A stretch of DNA of 64,000 bases from Orobanche coerulescens (Eukaryota > Streptophyta > Magnoliopsida > Lamiales > Orobanchaceae): positions 36,781,501 through 36,845,500 of the forward strand of contig CM065804.1 in assembly GCA_033398695.1 (NCBI GenBank), in the 5' to 3' direction. This document shows positions 55,680 to 64,000 of the stretch, in pieces; the stretch's first letter is position 1; each line of letters starts with the position of its first letter. Under the pieces are notes generated by a model. The model did not search any database. It was given only the letters and a program-made list of their open reading frames with translations, and had not been told where the DNA came from. A program made the translations under genes and the position numbers.

Positions 55680-58600
55680 TACAAAAGAAATAAAAGTCAT
55701 CTGGCTCTGCCTCTGCCTCTTCGAATAGGCTGCTTGGCAGGCCTGAAAGGTTTCGCTCCAATTGGTCTTGACTTGACAGGGGCAAGACCCTACTTCCTCC
55801 TAACAACAAGAGCTGCAAAGTCTTGCTCTTCTTGTGATGTGAACTTATTCTCAACACACACTTTCTTGATTTTTCTCTGGAGAGCAAGTTCATTTAAAAC
55901 ACTACCTTTCTCCAAGGTGGGAGGTTCTTTGGCTCTGAACAGAGGGATCATGGGATATGAATTTCGTTTCTTATCATGCTTTAGAAGAACAATCCAGAGT
56001 TTTGGATGTGCTTCTTCCATGAAGTTGATATAGATCTGCTGTGGGGAGATTTTGTCATCCTGGAGTATTTCCCAGACTTAGTAGTCTCTGATGAATTTAT
56101 TCTTAGCAGATCCCCACATGGGTAGAGCTTCGTATGGTACAAAATCTTCAACGTACCACAGCTCCTTGCCTTCCCACTATAATGTAGGCTCAAATCCTCC
56201 TCTGGTCCTCCTCTTCTTGCCTGCAGGCTGATCATCAGCCTGTTCTTCTGGTTCAGAAGCTTCTCCCTTCCTCTTGGCTGAGGATGTCCCAGCAGTGATC
56301 AACTGGACATCCTGCCTCTTCTTCGTTCTCATCTCCTCCCTTATTTCTCCTTGAATACTACCTTCCCCCTGGATCCTATCTTCCCCCTTTTTGCCAGCAT
56401 CAACCAAAATGGTCAACTGCTGCTCCATTCTGTGCATCCAGTCAGACATGCCAAATGGCATTCTGTTGTTTGTAGGGGGAGGAGGTTGAGGGACTTCCCT
56501 ATGCAGCAAAGTATCAATCTTGGCATTGATGGTTTGGAGGTCAGGAGTGACCTGAGATGCAAGCAACTCTCCAATAGTGTCCTTCACTATTTGCTTTATC
56601 AGCTCAGTCATTGCAGGTGAGATCTGCGATGGTGGAGAGTGTTTTCCTGAGCCTTCTGCGAATGATCCACTAGACTGCAGGCTCGTATCTGCAGCTGGCA
56701 CTCCATATAGGGTCGGTTCAGGTGTCCCTGATCTGGAGTCCTCAACCAACTATGCATCTAGGCTGGTATACCGGGCAGGCACCCCAGCCCTGTCTGCAAC
56801 CTCAGCCCTGTCTGCAGCCTCTAATACTGGCCCTTACTCCGGCTCCTTTTCTTTCTTTTCTTCTTCCTTTTCTTGTTCTTTCTCTCCTTATTCCTCCTTT
56901 TCTTCTTCATCAACATTCTCTTTTTCTTTTTCTCTCTCAGTCTCTTTTTCTCCTCCATCGTCCTTTTCATCATCATCATCATCATCATCATCCTTTTCAT
57001 CCTTTTCATTATCTTTCCCATCATCCTCATCATCCTCCTTTCCTTCATCATCCTCCTGGTCTACTTCTTCTCCATCTTCTTCTTCTTCTTCTACTAGTTC
57101 CTCTGTTTTTTCAACTACTTCCTCTGTTTCTTTTTCAACTACAACATTTTCTCCTCATTCTCTTTATTCCTGCTCCTCTTCGTCATCTATAACAATGACC
57201 TCCTCTTCCTCTTCTCCATTTACTTCTTCAATCCTTATCCTCAACAACTTATCCAAAGGATCCATCAAAGATACTGTACATAATGGAATGGATGAACTGG
57301 TCCATGTTGGTTTTCAAAATTCGACATGAACCAATTCTCCTGGAGGATCAAAACGGTGTCTGATTCTTTGCAAAAGTCTATCAGCACATCCTCTGTGGCT
57401 TGGGGATATTCCCAACCACAGGTTTCAATAAAGGTTTAACGTTTTACAAAAGACAGTGATTTTAAAAATTTCCACTCTTCAAAAATATTAACAAAAGAGT
57501 GTTTTAAAGCTAGAGGTTTGACCAATTGTAATTGTTCTATGGACAAATTAAAAATATTGTTGTCCAGCAGGTGAAAGGTGTAGTTAGCTTCAGGAATGGA
57601 GATGATTAGACCTGCTTCTTCCTCTTCTGACATGAATGCTGGAGTGAGGACAGGAACGATTTGAGTCTCCAGGCTGTCAGGAGCAGGTTGGTCCTCCAGG
57701 TGGATAGGCGACCTGGCTGCAGGACTGGAATAATGTTCTGGCTGCTCCTCCTGGCTGAACTGCAGTCGCCTGGGTCTTTTGGGAGAAGGTTCTGGTGAAG
57801 ACTGTATGAATGATGGTTCGCCAGGGGCTGGTCCCCTTCTCTTAAACCGGAAAGCAATCGGTGTGTTGTCTGACTCTGAGTCTGACTTGGCTGCAGGGGG
57901 GTTGTCGTCTGCAGGCTTGTCCGACTCGTCTGATAAATCATATCTGGGGTAGGTCCTTGAGTCAGACAGCTCTTTTAACATTTGGGCTGCTCTCCTTGTG
58001 CCTCCCAACTTCCTCAACGTCTCTTGGTCCAGGTGACCAAGCCTCTTATTGATGTGAAAAGGATCAGTAGTACCCTTTACCACACCCATCTTTTCCAAAA
58101 TCCAACTCAGCTGCATTCCAAACGCCAGCTTAGATTTAAATTTCTTCTCGTCAACAAGCCATTCGACCTTGTTGACTTCGAGAACAAATTGCCTAAAGAT
58201 GTAATCCGCCCAATCAATCTGCTTGTCCTGAATAAGTGCTCCCAGCACTGTAAATTTTGCCGACGATAGTTGGTCGTAACTGCCGGCCATACCCATGATG
58301 ATTTTGTTGGTAATATCCAACGCATATCGATATACCTTTTTGATTTCGCTCCTTTTGGCGGTGAGCTTCAGCTTCGCCGGCTGATCGTCCGCCTTGATTT
58401 TCTTCCAGGTTTCGGCTGATGACTGCTTGAGGGCCTCGACGGGTATGCCACGGTCCCTCATACCAAAGGTTGTACGAATCGACTCTGGCGATATGTCGAC
58501 TTGAATTCCGCCAACAGTTCTCCTAATTCCTCCTAAATCACATGTGCTTCGCGATAGAAAGCGATGACATCCTCCTTGTACGGATGCTTGGGACTGATAT

Positions 58601-58763
58601 CCAGAAATGGATAGATCCCATTTAGCTTCATCGAACGAATCAAGTCAAGGACGTCGTAGTTCTCCAGATTTGCTTCCAAAAGTCCTTCGAAATCAACGAC
58701 CAGAGAGAAGATTATCTGGTCTTTGACCGCCTTCAAGTTAACGCCTTCGAAATAGGATTCCAT
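55680..58763 (-). pseudogene. Env-like 3' frame of element F
   Basis: On the minus strand the frame starts at 58763 (MESYFEGVNLKAV, HPYKEDVIAFYREAHV). It shifts by one base near 58540 into IQVDISPESIRTTFGM and a 341-residue frame to 57436 (ADYIFRQFVLEVNKVEWL, ILEKMGVVKGTTDPFHINKR). This is the plant-transposon 3' frame domain, as in A and G. A Pro/Ser/Asp-rich part follows. A stretch at 56820-57200 encodes long Asp/Glu/Lys runs, with at least one stop. A further frame at 56177-56749 has a Pro-rich linker and a basic KKRRTR patch, and remnants run to about 55700. Intact length would be near 1000 residues. No signal peptide was seen. Confidence 0.72.
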
Positions 58764-59324
58764 TTCTGCAAAAGAGATATTTTCTTAGTGTAGTGGGAGT
58801 TCAAAAGATTTTTGCTCTGTAAATTTAGGGTTTGAAAGCGTAAAGGTAAAGTGAAGGGTTTTCTGTCCTTATAAAGAAGATGAAACGACGTTGGGATTAA
58901 TTTATTATTTATTTTGAAAAGGTGGTTCGCCTTTTGAGATTCTTTTTGAAGTTCAAATTTTTAATCGGTGGTCCAATTTTAAGTTTCAAAATTGACAGTT
59001 AGATTTTAATTGGCCACAGTGGCGGTACATTTAATCTGTGATTGCCACGTGTATTATTCTGCCACTTGTGAACCAAAATTAATATAATATTATTATACAT
59101 ATAGCAGATAATAATAAAATATTCAGGGGTCGGTTAAGATTAGAAAACTTAGCTGGTTGACTATTTGACTGTTGACTGTTCTGCATCAGGTGAGTTGACT
59201 ACTTGGGCTTCTCGCCTGAGATTTTGATCAGCTAGGTTCCTTTGTCCGTCCTTCGTATTCTTGTCTGCATCAGCTAGGGTCTGATTTCTATAATCAGCTG
59301 GGTCCGTCCTTCCTCTGATTTGCG
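58764..59324 (-). promoter_or_regulatory. Putative internal promoter region before the env-like gene of F
   Basis: Non-coding between the RT-RNase H stop and the env-like start. On the minus strand CTAGCTGAT or CAGCTGAT words occur at about 59232, 59270 and 59300 with ATCAGAGGAAGG near 59318. A TTTATAAGG box lies at 58873-58881, about 110 bp before the ATG, with a leader containing AAACCCTAAATTT. The LTR has related ATCAGCC and ATCAGAGA words. Promoter activity is inferred. Confidence 0.35.
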
Positions 59325-60878
59325 TCAACTTGCTTTTTCTTCTGTACTAGATTCCCAATTTAGTAGACCAAGTTCTCTGCTCAGCTCCAAGAATCTTTCT
59401 TCTGGCAAAGGTTTGGTAAAGATGTCAGCTATCTGATAGTCTGTGCTGACTCTTTCCACTCTGACTCTCTTGTTAAGCACGTGATCTCTAATGAAGTGGT
59501 GCTTAACATCAATGTGCTTGGTCCTTGAATGCAAAACCGGGTTGTTGGTTATTGAAATAACACTATTGTTGTCACACCAGATAGGGACTTCATTGGCAAT
59601 GATATTGTAGTCCCTCAGCTGTTGTCTGATCCATAAAATCTGGGCACAACAACTACCTGCAACTAGGTATTCTGACTCTGTGGTGGAGATAGAGTTAGAA
59701 ACCTGCTTCTTGCTAGACGAGGATATCAGTCTGGTTCCTAGGAATTGGCACGTTCCACTAGTACTTTTCCTATTAATTTTGCATCCTGCGAAATCTGCAT
59801 CTGAATATCCTGACAGCTCGAAATTATCGTCCTTAGGGTACCATAGTCCAACATTGACTGTAGACTTAAGGTATTTAATTATTCTCTTGGCTGCATCTTG
59901 GTGCGACTGCTTTGGCTTAGATTGAATTTGCGCGCATACTCCTACGGCATAAGATATGTCTAGTATGCTTGCAGTGAGGTACAAAAGTGATCCAATAAGT
60001 CCTCTGTAGTGGGTTGAGTCCACTGATATGCCTGCCTCGTCTTCATCTAGATGAGTACTCGTGCTCTTAGGAATTCTTGCTGGTTTGGCTGATTCCATTC
60101 CAAATCTCTTGATTAAATCTCTGGTATACTTGGCTTGATTGATGAAAATTCCATTTTTCATATGCTTAACTTGTAGTTCGAGAAAGAAGTTAAGCTTTCC
60201 CATCATACTCATTTCAAACTCTCCTTGCATGAGATTTGAGAATTTCTCACACAGCTCTGGGTTGGTTGAGCCAAATATGATGTCATCCACATATAGCTGA
60301 ACTATCAAAATGTGGCCTTCGTGCTCCACTCTGAATAAGGTCTTGTCCAGCTTCCCTTTGCAAAAACCATTCTTCTCAACAAACATAGATAGTGTTTCAT
60401 ACCACGCTCTTGGTGCTTGCTCAAGTCCATAGAGAGCCTTCAACAGCTTGTAGACTTTGTCTCCTTTGACAAAACTTGGGGGTTGCTCTACATAGACTTC
60501 TTCTTCTAGGATGCCATTTAGAAATGCACTCTTCACATCCATCTGGTAGACTTCAAAATCCTTGAATGCAGCATATGCTAGGAATAGTCTGATGGCCTCT
60601 AATCTTGCAACAGGTGCATAGGTTTCATTAAAATCTATTCCTTCACACTGTGCATATCCTTTAGCAACAAGTCTAGATTTATTCCTAACAACAGCTCCAT
60701 CTTCGCCGCTCTTGTTTTTGTACACCCATTTGGTGCTAATAACCTTCTTGTGATCTGGTCTGTTTTTTAGTTCCCAAACTTTGTTCCATTCCATCTGTTC
60801 CAGTTCCTCTTGCATGGCATTGATCCATGAATAATCTTCCAGGTCTTGTTCTGTTGTCTTGGGTTCTATCTGAGACAT
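59325..60878 (-). CDS. pol: Reverse transcriptase-RNase H segment of element F pol
   Basis: An open 517-residue stretch on the minus strand covering the copia reverse transcriptase (residues about 20-265) and RNase H (about 350-500). Visible motifs are [48 protein letters not shown], the catalytic YVDDIIFGS near residue 218, and [16 protein letters not shown]. RNase H follows with [33 protein letters not shown] and [16 protein letters not shown], ending DIFTKPLP. It would copy element RNA to DNA. An in-frame stop lies just before the first Met, so the piece is the end of a broken polyprotein, not an independent gene. The usual GLKQ in the palm reads GLEQ here. Confidence 0.9.
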   Translation of the reverse strand: MSQIEPKTTEQDLEDYSWINAMQEELEQMEWNKVWELKNRPDHKKVISTKWVYKNKSGEDGAVVRNKSRLVAKGYAQCEGIDFNETYAPVARLEAIRLFLAYAAFKDFEVYQMDVKSAFLNGILEEEVYVEQPPSFVKGDKVYKLLKALYGLEQAPRAWYETLSMFVEKNGFCKGKLDKTLFRVEHEGHILIVQLYVDDIIFGSTNPELCEKFSNLMQGEFEMSMMGKLNFFLELQVKHMKNGIFINQAKYTRDLIKRFGMESAKPARIPKSTSTHLDEDEAGISVDSTHYRGLIGSLLYLTASILDISYAVGVCAQIQSKPKQSHQDAAKRIIKYLKSTVNVGLWYPKDDNFELSGYSDADFAGCKINRKSTSGTCQFLGTRLISSSSKKQVSNSISTTESEYLVAGSCCAQILWIRQQLRDYNIIANEVPIWCDNNSVISITNNPVLHSRTKHIDVKHHFIRDHVLNKRVRVERVSTDYQIADIFTKPLPEERFLELSRELGLLNWESSTEEKAS

Positions 60879-62660
60879 GAATCAAGAGAACATAGCCATT
60901 CCTGCGGGTAGAGTAGACTGTCTAGTCTTAACTCCATCAGTCAGCTTCCCGATGATTTGCTGTATTGGATGGTCTTTGAGCCACTTCGGGATGTCGTCTT
61001 ATTCTGGGTCTGTTCCCCCTGTTGAATTTCTTTGGTGGATTTCTGCATCAGCTGGGATCTGGTCTCCTTGGTCTGCAACTGGATCAGCTACCGTCTTGTC
61101 ATCTGCAGGTTGGATCTGATCTGCAGATTAGTCTTTATCAGCTACAGCTGGGTCTTCATCAGCGGCAACTGGATCAGATAGGTTTGATGTTCCTGTCTGA
61201 TCTGCAGTTGGGTCTTCAGCAACTACAGTTGCGTCTTCAGGCTGGTCTGTAGGCGAGTCTACCATTCCAGTGTCATGTACAATGACTTCTTCGAGGGTTG
61301 CTGATTTGAGCTTGTTCTCAATTAGCTCAACTTGCTTTCTGTACTCAACAGTAGATTAGTCAAATACAACATGGGGTGTTTCTTCCATAACTAAGGTTCT
61401 TTTGTTAAATACTCTATATGCCTTGCTTTTTTGTCAGTATCCCATAAAGAGACCGTCATCAGTTTTAGCATCGAAGGCATTTAGTTGTGTTTTACCATTG
61501 TTCTGGATGAAACACTTACAACCAAAAACATGAAAGTAAGCAACAGTAGGAGTTCTATTATTCCAAACCTCATAGGGAGTTTTGCCATGTCTCCCTACTA
61601 TCATACTCCTGTTTTGAGTATGGCAAGCTGTGTTGACAGCTTCAGCCCAGAACCTCTTAGGCAGGTCCGCCTCTGCAATCATGGACCTGGATGCTTCCTT
61701 CAGGGTTCTGTTCCTTCTTTCAGCAACACCATATTGCTATGGGGTCCTGGCTGCAGAGAGCTCATGCTGGATTCCATTCTGATCACTGTAATCAGTGATT
61801 GCCTTGTTGAGAAATTCTCCTCCTCTGTCTGATCTGATCTTGATGATGGAGAGGGATTTCTCATTCTGAATCCTTCTCAGCAGCTCAGGTAGCTTGGTCA
61901 AGGTTTCGCTTTTCTTGTACAGGAAGATGATCCAAGTGTACCTTGAATAGTCATCTACTACAACAAGTGCATGCTTTCTGCCGCTTAGAGTCCTTGGCTT
62001 GATGGGACCAAATAGATCCATGTGGAGTAGATCTAGGATCCTTGTTGTTAGAGTTGTAGGCTGGACTGGCTTGAATGATACTCTTGTCTGCTTTCCTTTC
62101 TGACATGCATCACAAAGAGCTTCCTTCTTGAATGCTTCATCTGGAAGTCCTCTGACCAGCTTCTGAGAACTAATCTTGTTGATGGCTTTGAAGTTCAGGT
62201 GGCATAATCTTTTGTGCCATAGCCATCCGTTTTCAGCTATTGTCTTAGATAGGAAACAGGTGTTGGGAGTTCCTGTGTTTCAATCTATCATATAGACATC
62301 TCTCCTTCTGAATCCTTGTAGATTCACTTCTCCAGATAGGATATATATCACCATACATTTCCAAATGGTGAAGACTACTAGATTCTTCTCGTCGCAAAAC
62401 TGGCTTATGCTCAAGAGATTATACTTGAGCCCTTTGACATAGTGAACTTTAGATATAACAATATTTCCTCGGTGCAGCTCTCCAAAGACCTTCGTTTGTT
62501 GTCTAGAGCTATCTACAAAGGTTACATCTGGCCTCTTTCTTTCGTGTATTTGGTCAGCATCTTCTTTTTCCCGGTCATGTGCCTCGAGCATCCAGAATCT
62601 ACAAACCATTCTTCACCTCCAAAGTTTGAATTTGTGGAGATGTGGTAGTAGTCCTTCCAC
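60879..62660 (-). pseudogene. pol: Protease, GAG-pre-integrase and integrase of element F
   Basis: On the minus strand the protease strand WFVDSGCSRHMTG (about 62570-62615) is followed at once by a frame change into a frame reading GNIVISKVHYVKGLKYNLLSIS. The pre-integrase zinc site lies at about 62100-62230 (W-H-K-R-L-C-H ... C-D-A-C). The integrase core follows at 61737-62021 (LLHMDLFG with the first Asp, VVVDDYSRYTWI, IRSDRGGEF) and then the NRTPTVAYFHVFGCKCF tail. Stops fall after VYMID, at the PQ/QYG block near 61738, after GLFMGY and in the acidic linker. Integrase would insert the DNA copy; this one is broken. Confidence 0.85.
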
Positions 62661-64000
62661 CTTTTCTGCAATCATACAAGCAGAGATTTAGGTACCCAAA
62701 TCTGTGTGGGTCCTTTCGGGTTAGATGGTTTCCCGGAGAATTGATTTCTCCTTGGATTATTAAAGTTATTATTATTATTATTACCCTTGTAAGGTGTGTA
62801 GGGTCTAGGTCTGTATCTTCTGTTGGGATTGTATACTGGATATTCCTCAAAATACTGGTAGTGTGGGCCATTTCTAAATCTTGGCTGAGACCATTTATTA
62901 AATCGTTGAAGTCTCCACACTTGTTCATTTTGGAAATTAGGATAACCTTGAGGTTTCCATCTGCCCCTCCCATTTTGAAATCTATTTTTGGGGAGTTGTT
63001 GGTAATAGTGGGCATGTTGTCTGGGCTGCTGCTTCTGCCTTGGACAATGCCTAGTCGCTTGTCTAGGTGGCTACCTTGTGAACCCTGGCTGCAGCCTAGA
63101 CTTGTGACTTGGTTGTTGCCTGTTTTTAAATATCGGTTTGTATATAGGCTCAGCAGTCGAGACTATTGTTTCACCCTTGATGAAAGTGGATTTAGAACTA
63201 TAGGGAGTGTGAGGATCATATCTAAGGCCTGATCTGGAATATAGTGGCCTCTTGTTAGTATACAATTCGTCCAGAGTTAACGACGCTTTCAGGGAGGTTA
63301 TTTCCTGCGCCTGAGTCTTACTTACCTGATTCAGCTTAGTAAATTCGGCCTTTACATGAGCAAGTGCAGCTGATTTTTCTCTAATTAAAACAGTTAATCG
63401 ATTTATCTCAACTGTAGAGATATCAGCCTGGTTTTCAAAATCAGTTTTGACTGTATTCAGTTCTAGGCTGAGTTTTTCAAAATCATTTTTCAGCTGTCTA
63501 TTCTCATCTTGCAGCCGAGTCTTCTCGGCTGTACAGATTGGTGTGCAGATTTTAGTGTTTCAAAGTATTTAAGTAGCTGATTTACAGATTCGTGCAGATC
63601 CATATCTTGTGACATGGCTGAACTATTATTTGAAGCACAGGGTTTAGATGTTACGTCTTCATCAGCTAGGTTGGCCATCAGGCAGTCATACTATTCATCA
63701 TCATCAGAGAAGAATCCGCTGCTTGATTCTACATGCTCCTGATCTTCTCCGATGAGGGCCTTCCTTCTATCTTCTTTTCTGCTCACCTCCTTCTGGCTCT
63801 CGTCCTTCTTAAGATCAGGACAGTCGATTTGGATGTGTCCTGTCTTGTGACAATTGTAGCACTCCACCTTCCAGCTTCCGGCTTTCTGGTTCCTTCTGGG
63901 ATTCTCCTTATAGTTTTTCTTGTATTTGGAGTAGTTTTTCCGGAAGTTGCTGAATCTTTGCATGATGAACGCCATCTCTTCCTCAAAATCTAGTGGATTT
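62661..64000 (-). pseudogene. gag: C-terminal part of element F Gag
   Basis: On the minus strand the window edge cuts gag just before the zinc knuckle, C-Y-N-C-H-K-T-G-H-I-Q-I-D-C (about 63830-63875). An acidic tail (SSSGFFSDDDE) ends at a stop at 63691. Further remnants include a coiled-coil stretch (63490-63678), an Asn/Arg-rich part with a run of Asn, and the Sirevirus linker TQIWVPKS near 62690. Parts lie in different frames, so shifts are present. The Gag N-terminal domain is outside the window. Confidence 0.78.

Larger units (their letters stand above)
54091..64000 (-). mobile_element. F: Sirevirus-like copia element, 5' end outside the window
   Basis: On the minus strand the window shows the end of gag, protease, integrase, reverse transcriptase-RNase H, a long env-like frame, a purine tract and the 3' LTR. 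The LTR start TGTTAGATTTTGATGATG, the AAATAGGGGGAA tract and the large 3' frame are Sirevirus traits. It inserted into the 3' LTR of E. The 517-residue RT-RNase H frame is open, but integrase and the env-like frame carry stops or shifts, so this copy is probably inactive though less decayed than A or C. Confidence 0.9.

Noticed and set aside
56577..57329. Ser/Phe-rich 250-residue frame on the plus strand
   Set aside because: It is the antisense of the acidic purine-rich tract in the env-like frame of F and has no known domain.

Overview
The window is plant nuclear DNA made almost entirely of transposable elements nested in one another. No host gene, tRNA, rRNA or other RNA gene could be supported. 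The lineages (Ty1/copia Angela-like and Sirevirus-like, Ty3/gypsy Athila-like and chromovirus-like, a hAT-type MITE) point to an angiosperm, probably a eudicot with a repeat-rich genome. The species cannot be named from the sequence.

Layout. A minus-strand Angela-like copia element (here C) starts left of the window and ends at 47058. Its 3' LTR is 1-604, its decayed gag-pol lies at 5119-8961, and its 5' LTR (about 1.84 kb in sum) is split over 10707-11231, 33986-34414 and 46174-47058. Three elements sit inside C: (i) D', a 4.48-kb solo LTR of a gypsy family at 637-5112; (ii) A, a plus-strand Sirevirus-like copia element at 11232-33980 with a GGGGT target duplication; (iii) D, a minus-strand gypsy element of the same family as D', at 34415-46168. 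A itself was hit twice. G, an Athila-like element at 12569-21653 with a CCGAT duplication, lies in its 5' LTR. B, a gag-only copia element carrying a 2427-bp internal tandem duplication, lies 18 bp inside its 3' LTR at 26709-32477. D was hit by a solo-LTR-like insert (H, 40083-41367) and by a hAT-type MITE (44741-45236). To the right of C lie 184 bp of unassigned DNA and then E, a decayed short-LTR copia element from 47243. The 3' LTR of E is broken at 54091 by F, a minus-strand Sirevirus-like element that runs out of the window.

Coding state. The best preserved reading frames are the 843-residue Gag-protease of G and the 517-residue reverse transcriptase-RNase H segment of F. All other gag, pol and env-like frames carry stops, frameshifts or deletions. 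G has lost reverse transcriptase, integrase and its expected primer-binding site, so it could only move with help from another element.

Main pattern worth a second look. Six LTR families (A, B, D/D', F, G, H) each carry many scattered copies of a short, mostly palindromic, usually CpG-bearing motif just upstream of the LTR TATA box. In the three elements with a 3' env-like reading frame (A, F, G), related motifs followed by a TATA-like sequence recur inside the element just ahead of that frame. This suggests an internal promoter module for the env-like gene.
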